Shown: positions 47,463 through 56,497, counted from the first letter of the stretch. The stretch is DNA of 64,000 bases from Phyllobacterium sp. T1293 (GCF_020731415.2 NZ_CP088273.1:935001-999000); one strand, 5' to 3'. Notes: generated by a model not told the origin, from the letters alone. Numbers and translations: made by a program.

Positions 47463-47519
47463 TCGAACCAGCGACCAACCGGTTAACAGCCGGTTGCTCT
47501 ACCACTGAGCTACCGGGGA
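47445..47519 (-). tRNA. tRNA-Asn(GTT): tRNA-Asn(GTT), prophage attachment target
   Basis: 75 bases with encoded CCA. Anticodon arm CCGGC-TGTTAAC-CGGTT reads GTT; T arm CTGG-TTCGAAT-CC is standard. Its 3' 18 bases are the attR core, so its end is phage-derived but restores the gene. Confidence 0.96.
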
Positions 47520-47684
47520 ATAGCTACTCAGTCATCAGCGAAGTGGCCTATAGCAAAAGGGTTTCGCTTTTGCAAAGGACCATTTCGCTTTTTTTCATAT
47601 AATGTTCACAGGAAAGGATGAAATGCCCGTCCGGCGTCCCTACATCGGGGGTCTGTTGAACACGAAATACGAAAGAGCTGCTGA

Positions 47685-48014
47685 GTGACCGAACGCCCCG
47701 AAAACACCGGTAATCATACGTCAAACGGTGCTGAAGCGCATTCCACGACGCCAAAACGCCGTCATATGCGCATCTTTGGACGTCGTGTGCCAATACCGCA
47801 ATCGGTGGCAATGCGTCGCACACTGGGCGGTGCGCTTGTTGTAGGCGGAATATTTGGTTTCCTGCCGATTCTCGGTTTCTGGATGATTCCGCTTGGTCTT
47901 GTCGTGCTTTCGCATGATTCCACGATCGTCCGGCGCAAACGCCGCCAGCTCGAAGTGAAGCTTGGACGGCGCTGGAAGGGGAATCGATCCTCTGCCAGCA
48001 ACAGCAAAGCCTGA
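47685..48014 (+). CDS. PGPGW-type small membrane protein
   Basis: 109 residues from GTG 47685. One or two close hydrophobic segments, RRTLGGALVVGGIFGFLPILGF and WMIPLGLVVLSHDS, fit the PGPGW transmembrane family common in alphaproteobacteria. A basic C terminus follows (RRKRRQLEVKLGRRWK). First host protein gene to the right of the prophage. Function unknown. Confidence 0.75.
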   Translation: MTERPENTGNHTSNGAEAHSTTPKRRHMRIFGRRVPIPQSVAMRRTLGGALVVGGIFGFLPILGFWMIPLGLVVLSHDSTIVRRKRRQLEVKLGRRWKGNRSSASNSKA

Positions 48015-48145
48015 TTCCGGGCTGTTTGGCGCTTTCAGGGGCGGCGCGATTTCTGATTCACAGGTTTGATTCGACCTTGGCTTGGCGCATGTTCACGCCG
48101 CTGCTACCCCTGTCGTTACTGGTTATTGGCTGAGGGAGAGGCGGG

Positions 48146-48385
48146 ATGATGAGATTCGTACGGATATTGCTTGTTGCTGTGATTGCGCTGGTCGTTGTTA
48201 TCGGCGGGCGCTGGTACCAGTACATAACAAATACCACGAGCCCCTATGACGAGGTTGGAATCAGCCTCAATAATTATATGCCTGTTCCGATCAGGCAGTG
48301 GGGTTGCGCCCAGCTAAAAAAGAATTTCAGCAATAATCTGCCACCCTATGGCTGTGCGGTCGGCGATGGCAGGCAATGGTTGTAA
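48146..48385 (+). CDS. small exported or anchored protein, 79 residues
   Basis: One N-terminal hydrophobic helix (FVRILLVAVIALVVVIGGRW) and a 50-residue outside part with two Cys (WGCAQ, YGCAV), which may form a disulfide. Two adjacent ATG codons; the site GAGAGGCGGG precedes them. Rhizobial small proteins of this type are unnamed. Confidence 0.6.
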   Translation: MMRFVRILLVAVIALVVVIGGRWYQYITNTTSPYDEVGISLNNYMPVPIRQWGCAQLKKNFSNNLPPYGCAVGDGRQWL

Positions 48386-48405
48386 TTCAGAGCGGGTTTT
48401 GATTC

Positions 48406-49302
48406 TCAGATCTGTCTGCGCGTGCCACTCTCGGTGATAGCCGCGATCAGTGCGCGCAAGCCACGGGTGACTGTTTTGTCCTGCCGGATGATGAGGGCCA
48501 GTTCGCGGTGCAGATTGGGGATGAGCGGGCGCACCGTAAAGGCGCGCCTTTGTTCCGGTTCCCGTACCGCCATGGCTGGCAGGATGGCCCAGCCAAGCCC
48601 GGCGCGGACCAACTCCTTGATTGCCTCCACGTTGCCGAGTGACATGACAGGTTGCAGGGTTACGCCGCTTTGCTCAAACCATCTGTCGATGATCCGGCGC
48701 GTATTGCCTGACGGTTCGAACAGAATCAGCGGATTCTTGACCAGCTCCGCAGCTGTGAGCTGCGGCGGCATCACGACACCAGCCGGGGCGACAGCGACAA
48801 ATTCATCTCGCAGGATCGATTTGATTTCGAGCATCCGGCCCGATGCGGGCATTGTGACGAGCGCTATGTCGAGAACATTGTCTTCCACCGCCTTGACCAT
48901 ATCCGCCGTATTGCCAGTGCTGACAGTAATATCCAGCGAGGGAAAACCCTGGCGCAAGCTGCGCAGGAGTGGCGGCAGCAGGTAGATGCAGGCGGTTGCA
49001 CCGGTGCCCAAGCGCACACGACCGATTGTTTCTGTCGTATATCTGGCCATGGCATCCAAAGCGCCTGAGACTTCCCGGTTGATACGCCCGGCATGGGCGA
49101 GAAGTTCAGTACCGGCAGCCGTTGGTGTGGCTTTACGACCGATTCGCTCGATCAGGAGGACGCCGAGCCGTTTTTCGAGTTGGCGCACCTGCAGGCTCAC
49201 GGCCGGTTGGCTGATATTCAACCTGTCAGCAGCGGCTGAAAAACTGCCGAGTTCGATGACCTCTACGAAGGTTGCAAGCTGATCAAGGCTAAGGGACGAC
49301 AC
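48406..49302 (-). CDS. LysR-family regulator
   Basis: 298 residues with LGSFSAAADRLNISQPAVSLQVRQLEKRLGV cut to its HTH core SAAADRLNISQPAVSLQV at residues 18-35. The effector domain follows from residue 88 (VRLGTGATACIYLLPPLLR). GTG 49302 with AAGGA upstream is preferred to 49335. It is divergent from the DUF1127-GNAT gene, which it may control. Confidence 0.9.
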   Translation of the reverse strand: MSSLSLDQLATFVEVIELGSFSAAADRLNISQPAVSLQVRQLEKRLGVLLIERIGRKATPTAAGTELLAHAGRINREVSGALDAMARYTTETIGRVRLGTGATACIYLLPPLLRSLRQGFPSLDITVSTGNTADMVKAVEDNVLDIALVTMPASGRMLEIKSILRDEFVAVAPAGVVMPPQLTAAELVKNPLILFEPSGNTRRIIDRWFEQSGVTLQPVMSLGNVEAIKELVRAGLGWAILPAMAVREPEQRRAFTVRPLIPNLHRELALIIRQDKTVTRGLRALIAAITESGTRRQI

Positions 49303-49421
49303 AAAGGTTTCCTTATAATTCGTATAGTCTACCAAAGCTTCTTTTATATTGCGAATGGCGTCACAGTGTCATCAGCTTTTTGACCGATGGGCGGCAAAAA
49401 GGATGCGCAGGATACGGGAAA

Positions 49422-50171
49422 ATGAAGGTGCAGATGGGCAGAATCCGCACCCTGTTGCAGCAGATGGATTGGTATCTGACCGCCGCACCCCAATCTCGAA
49501 TTCATCAACTCGCTGCGTTGCGCGGGCTCGATCCAGATTTGCTTGATGATATTGGCCTGACGCCAGCCGATGTGCTGCGCGGAACCCCGAAGGATATTCC
49601 GTTGAATAATCAATTGTTTGAATCAAAGACCTCGCAGTTTGATTCCGCTGCCTTGCATATACGCGATGCCGATGATCACGACATGACAGCAGTCCAATCC
49701 ATTTATGCCTATCATGTGCTCAATGGTATCGCTTCTTTTGAAGTCGAGGTTCCATCGCTGGATGACATGATGGCGCGCAAGGTAGGTGTTCTTGCCGCTG
49801 GCTTACCCTATCTGGTGGCCGAGGCGGGCGGACATATCGTGGGATATAGCTACGCTACACTCTATAGGCCACGCCCTGCCTATCGTTATACGGTGGAAGA
49901 TTCAGTTTACATCGCCAATGGAATGTCCGGCTGCGGTATAGGGTCGTTGTTGCTGGGTGAATTGATCAGGCGATGCGAGGCGGGCGATTGGCGGCAGATG
50001 GTGGCCATAATAGGCAATAGCAGCAATACGGGCTCTTTGAGACTGCATGAGCGGCTTGGCTTTGAGCCGGTGGGAACATTGCGTTCTGTTGGTTTCAAGT
50101 TTGGACAGTGGGTCGATACGGTACTGATGCAAAGAGCGCTGGGGCAGGGTGATAGGATTTCACCCGTTTAG
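49422..50171 (+). CDS. DUF1127-GNAT fusion protein
   Basis: 249 residues. Residues 15-55 hold a DUF1127/YjiS-like stretch (IHQLAALRGLDPDLLDDIGL, TPADVLRGTP). Residues 75-240 are a phosphinothricin-type GNAT: LHIRDADDHDMTAVQSIY, a core SGCGIGSLLLGELIRRCE that binds acetyl-CoA, IIGNSSNTGSLRLHERLGF and a final FKFGQWVDTVLMQ. DUF1127 is normally a lone 45-residue domain of RNA-binding type, so the fusion is unusual. It might tie acetylation to RNA or partner binding. ATG 49422 is chosen for context; an upstream ATG at 49380 is possible. Confidence 0.8.
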   Translation: MKVQMGRIRTLLQQMDWYLTAAPQSRIHQLAALRGLDPDLLDDIGLTPADVLRGTPKDIPLNNQLFESKTSQFDSAALHIRDADDHDMTAVQSIYAYHVLNGIASFEVEVPSLDDMMARKVGVLAAGLPYLVAEAGGHIVGYSYATLYRPRPAYRYTVEDSVYIANGMSGCGIGSLLLGELIRRCEAGDWRQMVAIIGNSSNTGSLRLHERLGFEPVGTLRSVGFKFGQWVDTVLMQRALGQGDRISPV

Positions 50172-50635
50172 AGAAACCTGCGGGCGGAGCGAACAGCGAT
50201 AAACCAGAAGATGAGCGCGGCAACGGCGCCTATACTCCCGATCATCACTATTGCTGTGATGTTTTGGGTAGCGGCAGCGAGAATAACACCGAGGAGCGCG
50301 CCGCAGACCATGAAGAACAGCGCGGAACGTCGTTGTCTGGCTTGATCAATGGTCACTGCCAGCAGGGCAGGCAGGAACGCGATGATTGCTATGAGCGGTG
50401 CGATGTTGAACCATTGGCTGACATCTAAGAGCTTGGCGATGGATTCTGGGTTGCTGAAAGAATCCCAACCGGCAAGACACAGATAGAACAGGGCGCTGGC
50501 GACACAGGATGCGATGAGAAGTCCCGCAAAGAAAAGACTGACACGCGCAATGCGCTTGAGCGGAAATTGCACGGCAGACATCGAGGGCCCGTTGTCATTC
50601 TGTGGAGAGGGGGTCACTTCCATAGTTTGATTCAT
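50168..50635 (-). CDS. four-helix membrane protein
   Basis: 155 residues with four hydrophobic segments (VSLFFAGLLIASCVASALFY, FNIAPLIAIIAFLPALLAVT, ALFFMVCGALLGVILAA, IVMIGSIGAVAALIFWFIAV). Fits small unnamed rhizobial inner-membrane proteins. It converges with the fusion gene, overlapping by four bases. Function unknown. Confidence 0.7.
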   Translation of the reverse strand: MNQTMEVTPSPQNDNGPSMSAVQFPLKRIARVSLFFAGLLIASCVASALFYLCLAGWDSFSNPESIAKLLDVSQWFNIAPLIAIIAFLPALLAVTIDQARQRRSALFFMVCGALLGVILAAATQNITAIVMIGSIGAVAALIFWFIAVRSARRFL

Positions 50636-50917
50636 AATTGATCCGCATTGACGAGCAAGCTGTCATTCAACAGTCAATCAATCCTGGCGGCAGACTGAGG
50701 CAAACAATAATAGATTGTGGGGGCGGATCAGAAGACTTTACAGTCTTCATCGCATATATGACGGCGAAGTCAGCTCAACTCTGTACCACGCGAGAAAATA
50801 GAGCGAGTTGGCTGGAACACACCGCCAAATCGGCCACCTCAATGCTATCGCCCTGGGGCCGCGGCTGATTTATTTTCTCAACGAAACCATCAGGGCCAAC
50901 AAGTTGGAAATCACGTA

Positions 50918-51466
50918 ATGAGCGGATCAAAACGGCATATTGGCCACATCGAGAATGCGGATAATATCTTCGTCAAAATGCTCGAACCCAGTGATTTTGA
51001 ACGGATAAAAGTCACCAATGGGGGAGCGGCTTGGAACACCGACCAAAAGCTTTGGGATCAATATCTTGCCGAGCAACATAAGGAGGAAAGGATCATTCTT
51101 CTGGCAATTCAAGAATTGCAGGTCGTGGGTTATGTTACCTTGGCTTGGTTGTCGGCATATGATCCATTTCGTGAAGACGATATACCCGAAATCAACAATC
51201 TTGTCGTTGCGCAACAGGCTAGAGGAGGTGGCATTGCCACCCTTCTAATCGCAAAACTCGAACAGTTGGCGAGAGATACTGGCAAGACAAAGGTGGGAAT
51301 TGGGGTTGGGCTTTATGCGGATTACGGCCCGGCCCAGAAGCTCTATTTTAAACTCGGCTACACACCTGATGGCAATGGCATTACCTATGACGGAAAGCCA
51401 GTTATTGCCGGAGAGCATTACTGCGTCGACGACGAATTGATCCTTTGGATGACTAAAGCGATTTGA
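50918..51466 (+). CDS. GNAT acetyltransferase
   Basis: 182 residues. Motif A is RGGGIATLLIAKLEQLAR, in which R-G-G-G-I-A makes the acetyl-CoA loop, with INNLVVAQQA before it. Motif B is YGPAQKLYFKLGYTPDG. Substrate unknown. No close neighbour on the same strand; the 280 bases upstream hold no convincing gene. Confidence 0.9.
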   Translation: MSGSKRHIGHIENADNIFVKMLEPSDFERIKVTNGGAAWNTDQKLWDQYLAEQHKEERIILLAIQELQVVGYVTLAWLSAYDPFREDDIPEINNLVVAQQARGGGIATLLIAKLEQLARDTGKTKVGIGVGLYADYGPAQKLYFKLGYTPDGNGITYDGKPVIAGEHYCVDDELILWMTKAI

Positions 51467-51656
51467 TGATGGCTCGGCACAAATCGCGATGATCGGCGCG
51501 CGGTTGCGATAATTCTCATATCTCCACAGCTTCAACATTTTTGCTGTTGCAGCACAAAACAAAAACGGCTATTCGGAGTGCCGCAAGTGACTGAATTCAG
51601 AATGAAAAATCGTCACTTCCATAAGTAGTTAATTTCATTAGCTATTTTGCAGTTGA

Positions 51657-51730
51657 GGCCTCGTGGCGGAGTGGTTACGCAGAGGACTGCAAATCCTTGC
51701 ACCCCGGTTCGATTCCGGGCGAGGCCTCCA
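51657..51730 (+). tRNA. tRNA-Cys(GCA): tRNA-Cys(GCA)
   Basis: 74 bases with encoded CCA. Acceptor GGCCTCG pairs with CGAGGCC; anticodon loop CTGCAAA gives GCA; T arm CCCGG-TTCGATT-CCGGG. All arms are intact. Confidence 0.97.
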
Positions 51731-51802
51731 ACGCTTTCATTTCACTCTGCATATATTTGGTATTGCTTGCACTCTTTCAGGTGTGCCAGATCGTTCTGCC
51801 TG

Positions 51803-52030
51803 ATGGAAAGCAAGAGCAAAATGATAGCTCTTATTGCTCTGGTTTCCATCTGCGGTGCGGACCTATGGACAGAAAACACTACCAGTCGAACCCAGCCCAA
51901 GCAGACGGTTGCGGGCATATCAGAGCGGATTAGTAAGCTTGCAGCCTATGATTGGCCGCGAGAAATTGTTTTCCAGATGCGGTCACTACGATTTGCGTTG
52001 TGCTGGATTGTGACGGCGAGCGGTCTATGA
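51803..52030 (+). CDS. possible small exported protein, 75 residues
   Basis: From ATG 51803 a hydrophobic start (MIALIALVSICGADLWT after a short basic lead) could be a signal peptide, followed by a polar part (TTSRTQPKQTVAGISERIS). No good ribosome site is visible, and the last 100 bases overlap the better supported gene on the other strand, so this is doubtful. Confidence 0.25.
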   Translation: MESKSKMIALIALVSICGADLWTENTTSRTQPKQTVAGISERISKLAAYDWPREIVFQMRSLRFALCWIVTASGL

Positions 52031-52172
52031 AACCGCGATCAATCGCATCTTCCCAAATTGTCAGCCGGGGGCAGGAGGTTTTCCATGCGTCCATCGCATC
52101 TGCATAATGTCGCGGTTCCCGGGCCACCCATTCAACCAGATCAAGTATCAGGCTGTCATTGTTGTTTTCCAT
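51930..52172 (-). CDS. small protein, 80 residues, unknown
   Basis: Begins MENNNDSLILDLVEWVAREP and ends with a winged-helix-like stretch (WEDAIDRGFIDRSP, TQIVVTASGKQFLAA). The ATG at 52172 follows GGGAGG. The late V-V-T-x-x-G-x-x-x-L pattern is common at the end of small DNA-binding proteins. No family name. Confidence 0.65.
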   Translation of the reverse strand: MENNNDSLILDLVEWVAREPRHYADAMDAWKTSCPRLTIWEDAIDRGFIDRSPSQSSTTQIVVTASGKQFLAANHRLQAY

Positions 52173-52368
52173 CACGATTCCTCCCGTAAGAAGCATTGCA
52201 TTTCGGCAACGCACGGCAGAGTTCATCATTTTAGCACTTCATCCGAGAAACAAAAGCGGCGTCCGTCGCATCGGGAAAGCTTCTTCGTGGGGTGAGCGCT
52301 TCACAAAATTAAACCGCAATTGGGCATAGGGTAGAGCGCGCAGGATCAGATCAATTGGGAATTCGATT

Positions 52369-53106
52369 ATGTTTGGTGGAGCAAAATATGCACTTCTCAT
52401 GTTTCTTCTCGTGCTGAATAGCTCTGCAAATGCATCGCAGGGGGGCTTGGCTCTTGTGTATCGCGGGCCTGCCGGATGTGATGATTGTTCTTCTGCAATC
52501 GCCGACGCCTTAAAGAACAGTACCTTTCATTTTGACGTTCAGTTTATCGGCCCGAATGAAAAACTGAAGTTGGAACCATCCAGTTTCATCGGGGCTTCAT
52601 TATATGTCCAACCCGGCGGCGGACAGGATATTGACGGGGCGAGAAAAAGCCTTGGAAAAGCTGGCATCCAGTCTGTCAGGGATTTTATATCCAAAGGCGG
52701 GCGGTATCTGGGAATTTGTATGGGTGCGTATCTCGCCACGGATCTGGGTTTTAATATTGTGGACGGTGAAACTGATTCCGAGGTTGGAAGACCGGGGTTT
52801 CCAGTTTCCGATATTGGTGATTACGTGGTGCCCATTAAATGGAAGGGCTCTCAGTTATGGACATACTATCAGGATGGTCCATATCTTCCAAAAAATGATG
52901 CGAATTCAGGTTTTCTGGCGCTTGCGCACTACCAGACGGGGGATGTGGCAGCTGCGCGCTATTCCTATGGCAAAGGCAGTGCAACGCTGATCGGACCTCA
53001 TCCCGAAGCACCTCAGGATTGGTACGATAATTACGGCTTGCACAACCCGGATGGAGTAAACTCGAAACTAATTCAGGGATTGCTCGATGCCGCAATGGCT
53101 GAATAA
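52369..53106 (+). CDS. BPL-N (biotin-protein ligase N-terminal domain) exported protein
   Basis: 245 residues with a signal peptide (ALLMFLLVLNSSANA). The class-I glutamine-amidotransferase-like fold shows YVQPGGGQDIDGA near residue 85 and the nucleophile elbow YLGICMGAYLATDLG near residue 118 with Cys. The BPL-N family has this fold without a known activity. Exported to the periplasm. Confidence 0.85.
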   Translation: MFGGAKYALLMFLLVLNSSANASQGGLALVYRGPAGCDDCSSAIADALKNSTFHFDVQFIGPNEKLKLEPSSFIGASLYVQPGGGQDIDGARKSLGKAGIQSVRDFISKGGRYLGICMGAYLATDLGFNIVDGETDSEVGRPGFPVSDIGDYVVPIKWKGSQLWTYYQDGPYLPKNDANSGFLALAHYQTGDVAAARYSYGKGSATLIGPHPEAPQDWYDNYGLHNPDGVNSKLIQGLLDAAMAE

Positions 53107-53115
53107 TGTAGGGTA

Positions 53116-54153
53116 TTATTCTGCTGGCTGTGCCACAGGGAATTTCCATGTGCCATCAAGTATCTCAGCGCGCGGGCGAAACATTCGCACCGTGTAGCTC
53201 CAGCCCTCCGTGACTGGCAGGCAATTTTGAGTTTTGCCATCGCATCCGCCAAACTGGATATTCACCAAGCCGTCGGCACCCTTTTTCGCCGTGACACTAT
53301 TGACCGAATAGATGTTGTCTTGGTTCGCTTCAAGGTAGCCTTTGCTGTTGTAGACGGTCAGTGACCAAAAGCCGTCGACCGGGACTTCACCCACCGCCAG
53401 TTTGTGGATGGTCTTGCCGTCATTTCGCGCTGGTGTGATTGGCAGATAAAGAGCGTCTTTCTCAGGGTTGCCACCCCACAGCATGGCCGATCCAATGAGA
53501 TGTTTTACCGGATCGACGTCTTGTTCGCCCGCGCCAAACATGTGCCGCGTATCGGAAACTGTGGTGCCAAGCTGCATAAGCGCCGCCTGTATTTTCTTGA
53601 GGCCTGTTTCGTCCCAATTGGGGATTTCGAAATTGCCGGAATGATCCTGACTTAGTTTGATTGCATCCTGCAAGGCATGAACTTGCTGGATTTCTTGCCT
53701 GTCTGAAAAATCGACAAGGAAACGGACTACGGCAATGGCATAGCGCGTGCCAATCATCTGCCGCGTCACGGTGTAGGTACCTGCGCCATAGAAAGTTGCC
53801 GGAGTATATTGATCCTGATTGACGATCTGCATCGCCATAAAACGCTTTGCACCTTCGGGCAGCGCGATTGTCACCGGTCCGGCATCAAGGTCGAAAATGG
53901 CGAATGAATACAAGGTGTCGCGATTGGGGCGGACAATCCCCTGCTGAACCGGAGGGGCAAGCTCGCGCCCATGGCGGAACTTTGCAAAACCGCCACTCTT
54001 GACCACACCGGCGAAATTAACATCCGTCTGCGCCCGATTGTAGTTCTCAACGGTAACAGGGGTTGAAGAAGAGGCGGGCGTTTGAGCGGTCGCGCCGGAA
54101 GTGACTATCATCGCGGATAGGGCAGCGGAAGTTATCATATTGATCTTCTTCAT
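53116..54153 (-). CDS. DUF1254/DUF1214 exported protein
   Basis: 345 residues with a signal peptide (MITSAALSAMIVTSGATA). The DUF1254 part holds GIVRPNRDTLYSFAIFDLDAGPV with its core PNRDTLYS; the DUF1214 C-terminal part holds GFWSLTVYNSKGYLEANQ and the end GWSYTVRMFRPRAEILDGTW. The family is widespread in Proteobacteria; no reaction is known. It converges with the BPL-N gene and lies next to a divergent LysR gene that may control it. Confidence 0.9.
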   Translation of the reverse strand: MKKINMITSAALSAMIVTSGATAQTPASSSTPVTVENYNRAQTDVNFAGVVKSGGFAKFRHGRELAPPVQQGIVRPNRDTLYSFAIFDLDAGPVTIALPEGAKRFMAMQIVNQDQYTPATFYGAGTYTVTRQMIGTRYAIAVVRFLVDFSDRQEIQQVHALQDAIKLSQDHSGNFEIPNWDETGLKKIQAALMQLGTTVSDTRHMFGAGEQDVDPVKHLIGSAMLWGGNPEKDALYLPITPARNDGKTIHKLAVGEVPVDGFWSLTVYNSKGYLEANQDNIYSVNSVTAKKGADGLVNIQFGGCDGKTQNCLPVTEGWSYTVRMFRPRAEILDGTWKFPVAQPAE

Positions 54154-54255
54154 AATGGCTCCGGGGATAAGTTTGAGCGGAACTTAATGCAATCAAATAT
54201 GAAAAAGAATGCCCATAATTGACAGGAGACCTACCAAATATGATAGGCTTGCCAT

Positions 54256-55155
54256 ATGGATCTCAATGCCACTCACATGTTCGTATCGGTCGCTCAATCG
54301 GGCAGTCTTTCAGCGGCAGCGATCCGTCTTGGAATTCCGCTTCCGACGCTGAGCCGGCGGATAAGGGAGTTGGAGCAGCAGCTCAATGTGCAGTTGCTGG
54401 TACGCTCGGCGCGCGGCGTAAAACTCACCGACGCGGGAGCACGGCTGTATGAATATGCCAGCCGCGGTATTGAGACATTGCTCGATGCCGAGCAGGCTGT
54501 GACGAACGATCAGGCACGATTAAAAGGACGCCTGCGGCTATCAATACCCCAGACCTTTTACCCTTGGTGGGATTTGCTTCAGGCGTTTCAGCGCCGCTAT
54601 CCTGATATCCAGATACATGTCTATTCGACGGAGCGCCGCGTTGATCTGGTGGAGGACGGTATAGATGTCGCTCTTCGGGTAGGGGCAATTGTTCACGATA
54701 ACATGATCGCGCGGCATGTTCTGTCTTTTCGCAACGTTCTGGTTGCCAGCCCGCAACTGATTGCACGTCTTGGCATGCCGAGCGTGCCCGATGATCTTCG
54801 CAGCTTTCCGTGCGCTGTATGGGCTTCACGCATCGATAATCCGGCTCGTTGGGATTTGGGCGGACAGATCGTCGAGCCGCCCACGGTGTTCTCAGCAAAT
54901 GATTACCAGCACTTATGTTGCCGAGCGCTGGGCGGCGATGTGGTCACTGAATTGCCGCCGTTTCTGGCGGCTGCACCCATTCGCGATAAGCGACTTATAC
55001 CGTTGCTGCCGCGTTATCCATTGCCTGAATGGTCTATCAACCTGATCTACCCGCCGCATCGCCATCAATCGACAATTGTCAGAACATATCTGGATTTTTG
55101 CCAGAGTTATCGCCCGAACATTGTTCAGGCTTGCCAGATCGATGTTGTGTCATGA
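54256..55155 (+). CDS. LysR-family regulator
   Basis: 299 residues. HTH at residues 15-35 (GSLSAAAIRLGIPLPTLSRRI). The effector domain has GRLRLSIPQTFYPWWDLLQAF near residue 92 and DLVEDGIDVALRVG near residue 140, typical of the LTTR subgroup with an 'RxRx' cleft. It is divergent from the DUF1254 gene at a distance of about 100 bases, which suggests control. Confidence 0.92.
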   Translation: MDLNATHMFVSVAQSGSLSAAAIRLGIPLPTLSRRIRELEQQLNVQLLVRSARGVKLTDAGARLYEYASRGIETLLDAEQAVTNDQARLKGRLRLSIPQTFYPWWDLLQAFQRRYPDIQIHVYSTERRVDLVEDGIDVALRVGAIVHDNMIARHVLSFRNVLVASPQLIARLGMPSVPDDLRSFPCAVWASRIDNPARWDLGGQIVEPPTVFSANDYQHLCCRALGGDVVTELPPFLAAAPIRDKRLIPLLPRYPLPEWSINLIYPPHRHQSTIVRTYLDFCQSYRPNIVQACQIDVVS

Positions 55156-55198
55156 GGAGAGGGCGGCAGGAATATTTCGATATTCAAAGCTGACAAGA

Positions 55199-55531
55199 CT
55201 ATCGCCAGTGCCCGCCTTGAGGGCTCCCTCTGCCAGAGCTGCTACTGTTGCCCTTGCCGGGGCCGCTACTGTTGCCCTTGGCAGAGCTGCTACTGTTGCC
55301 CTTGGCAGAGCCACCACCGTTCCCCTTGCCAAGGCCTGTTCCATTTCCTTTACCGGGGCTAACGCTGCTGCCCTTTCCGGGGTTCATGCTACTGCCCTTG
55401 CTACTCGGTTTACTCCCTTGGCCACGAGGTCCACCGAAACTGAACCCGAATCGCGCGGCTTCAGCGCTGCTGACGAGCACGATGCTCGAAGCGGCAATGA
55501 CAGACAATGCGATGATGAGGATTCTCCTCAT
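55199..55531 (-). CDS. exported low-complexity Gly/Ser/Lys protein
   Basis: 110 residues: a signal peptide (IIALSVIAASSIVLVSSAEA, cut near SAEA) and then about 80 residues of near-repeats built on KG-[NS]-[SG]-x-x-x, such as GKGSSVSPGKGNGTG and AKGNSSSSAKGNSSG. Rhizobiales carry similar small exported Gly-rich proteins of unknown role. DNA shows the matching tandem repeat between 55227 and 55424. Confidence 0.7.
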   Translation of the reverse strand: MRRILIIALSVIAASSIVLVSSAEAARFGFSFGGPRGQGSKPSSKGSSMNPGKGSSVSPGKGNGTGLGKGNGGGSAKGNSSSSAKGNSSGPGKGNSSSSGRGSPQGGHWR

Positions 55532-55626
55532 ATATTGTATACCGTTTCTAATCCCGATTTTGGTCGCTCAAACGAAATTAGAAGCTGCTGCTTGTCAATT
55601 CAATTGGTAATAATACGGATAAAATA

Positions 55627-55663
55627 AAACCCGCGCGGCCAATAATGTTGATCGCGCGGGTTT
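55627..55663 (-). terminator. Rho-independent terminator
   Basis: AAACCCGCGCG and CGCGCGGGTTT pair perfectly. On the minus strand the stem is followed by TATTTTATC. It ends the gene at 55678-55845. Confidence 0.85.
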
Positions 55664-55677
55664 GGATGTCTGCCGGA

Positions 55678-55845
55678 TTACTGCGGGAATGCGCCCGGAA
55701 TTGCCTCTGTGGGCAAGCTCGGTTCAACATTGATAACCGGCTGGGCGTCGCTCGCGGACTTGTTTTTAGCCAAGGCTTCACGAAGCAACTGCCATTCGCG
55801 TTCATGGCGCTGGTAGACTTCCTGTGGAACGGTCTTGATCGTCAT
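55678..55845 (-). CDS. small protein, 55 residues
   Basis: Begins MTIKTVPQEVYQRHEREWQL with a charged helix and ends with a Pro-rich tail (PSLPTEAIPGAFPQ). GGAG precedes ATG 55845 by seven bases and a strong terminator follows. No family recognised. Confidence 0.65.
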   Translation of the reverse strand: MTIKTVPQEVYQRHEREWQLLREALAKNKSASDAQPVINVEPSLPTEAIPGAFPQ

Positions 55846-56059
55846 TCTGTGACTCCGAATTGAACTGCCGGACGTGGTAGCGATCAAAATAGGCAAGAGT
55901 TCTGCAGTTCAAATCAACAATTGCGACGGTCTATTACAAAAATCATTATGGCGGCGAAGATTTTAATTTCAATTTTAAACAAGTGTTCCGGTGTCAATAA
56001 TACTGGACTGCGAAACACACAGTAAAATCGATTAAAATATTGGTATTGTTCGTTTTATT

Positions 56060-56497
56060 TCAATTTTGTTCGTCGTCTGAGAGGGCCGCGCGTATTTTAA
56101 CCTCGTCGGAATCATTGAACGCTGCGAATATATCGTTACCGATCAGACTGTGAATTTCGCGCAGGTAGGTCGTTGCAGCCGTGGTTTGACCAAGGGCAAG
56201 GTAGGAGCGCGCAATGGACAGCGATGCCAGTGGCTGCTTATGGCCAAGACACCAGTCACGCGCCATCTGCGAGATGGCGATGCTTTCGTCAAAACGATCT
56301 GCATCAAAGAGAGCCGCACCAAATCCGCTCTTGATCCAGAAATTGATATCTGTCTGCGGTAAAAGTTCATCCGCAATGCGCGAAGCCTTTTCCCAATGCT
56401 TGACCGCGAGCAAATGGTTGCCAATGGCGCCCAGGCGAATTCCCTCATTTGCCTGATCGAAAGCCTGTCGTTCTGTGGGATTCATCGAGTCAGCCAT
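56060..56497 (-). CDS. TPR-like protein
   Basis: 145 residues, all helical, in pairs that resemble tetratricopeptide repeats: LGAIGNHLLAVKHWEKASRI, FGAALFDADRFDESIAISQM, ARSYLALGQTTAATTYLREI. Probably a protein-protein adaptor. It lies 65 bases downstream of the GGDEF gene on the same strand, so the two may be co-transcribed. Confidence 0.75.
   Translation of the reverse strand: MADSMNPTERQAFDQANEGIRLGAIGNHLLAVKHWEKASRIADELLPQTDINFWIKSGFGAALFDADRFDESIAISQMARDWCLGHKQPLASLSIARSYLALGQTTAATTYLREIHSLIGNDIFAAFNDSDEVKIRAALSDDEQN

Noticed and set aside
50638..50868. 76-codon open frame before the GNAT gene at 50918
   Set aside because: No ribosome site and starts at the promoter side of a divergent gene; looks like chance.
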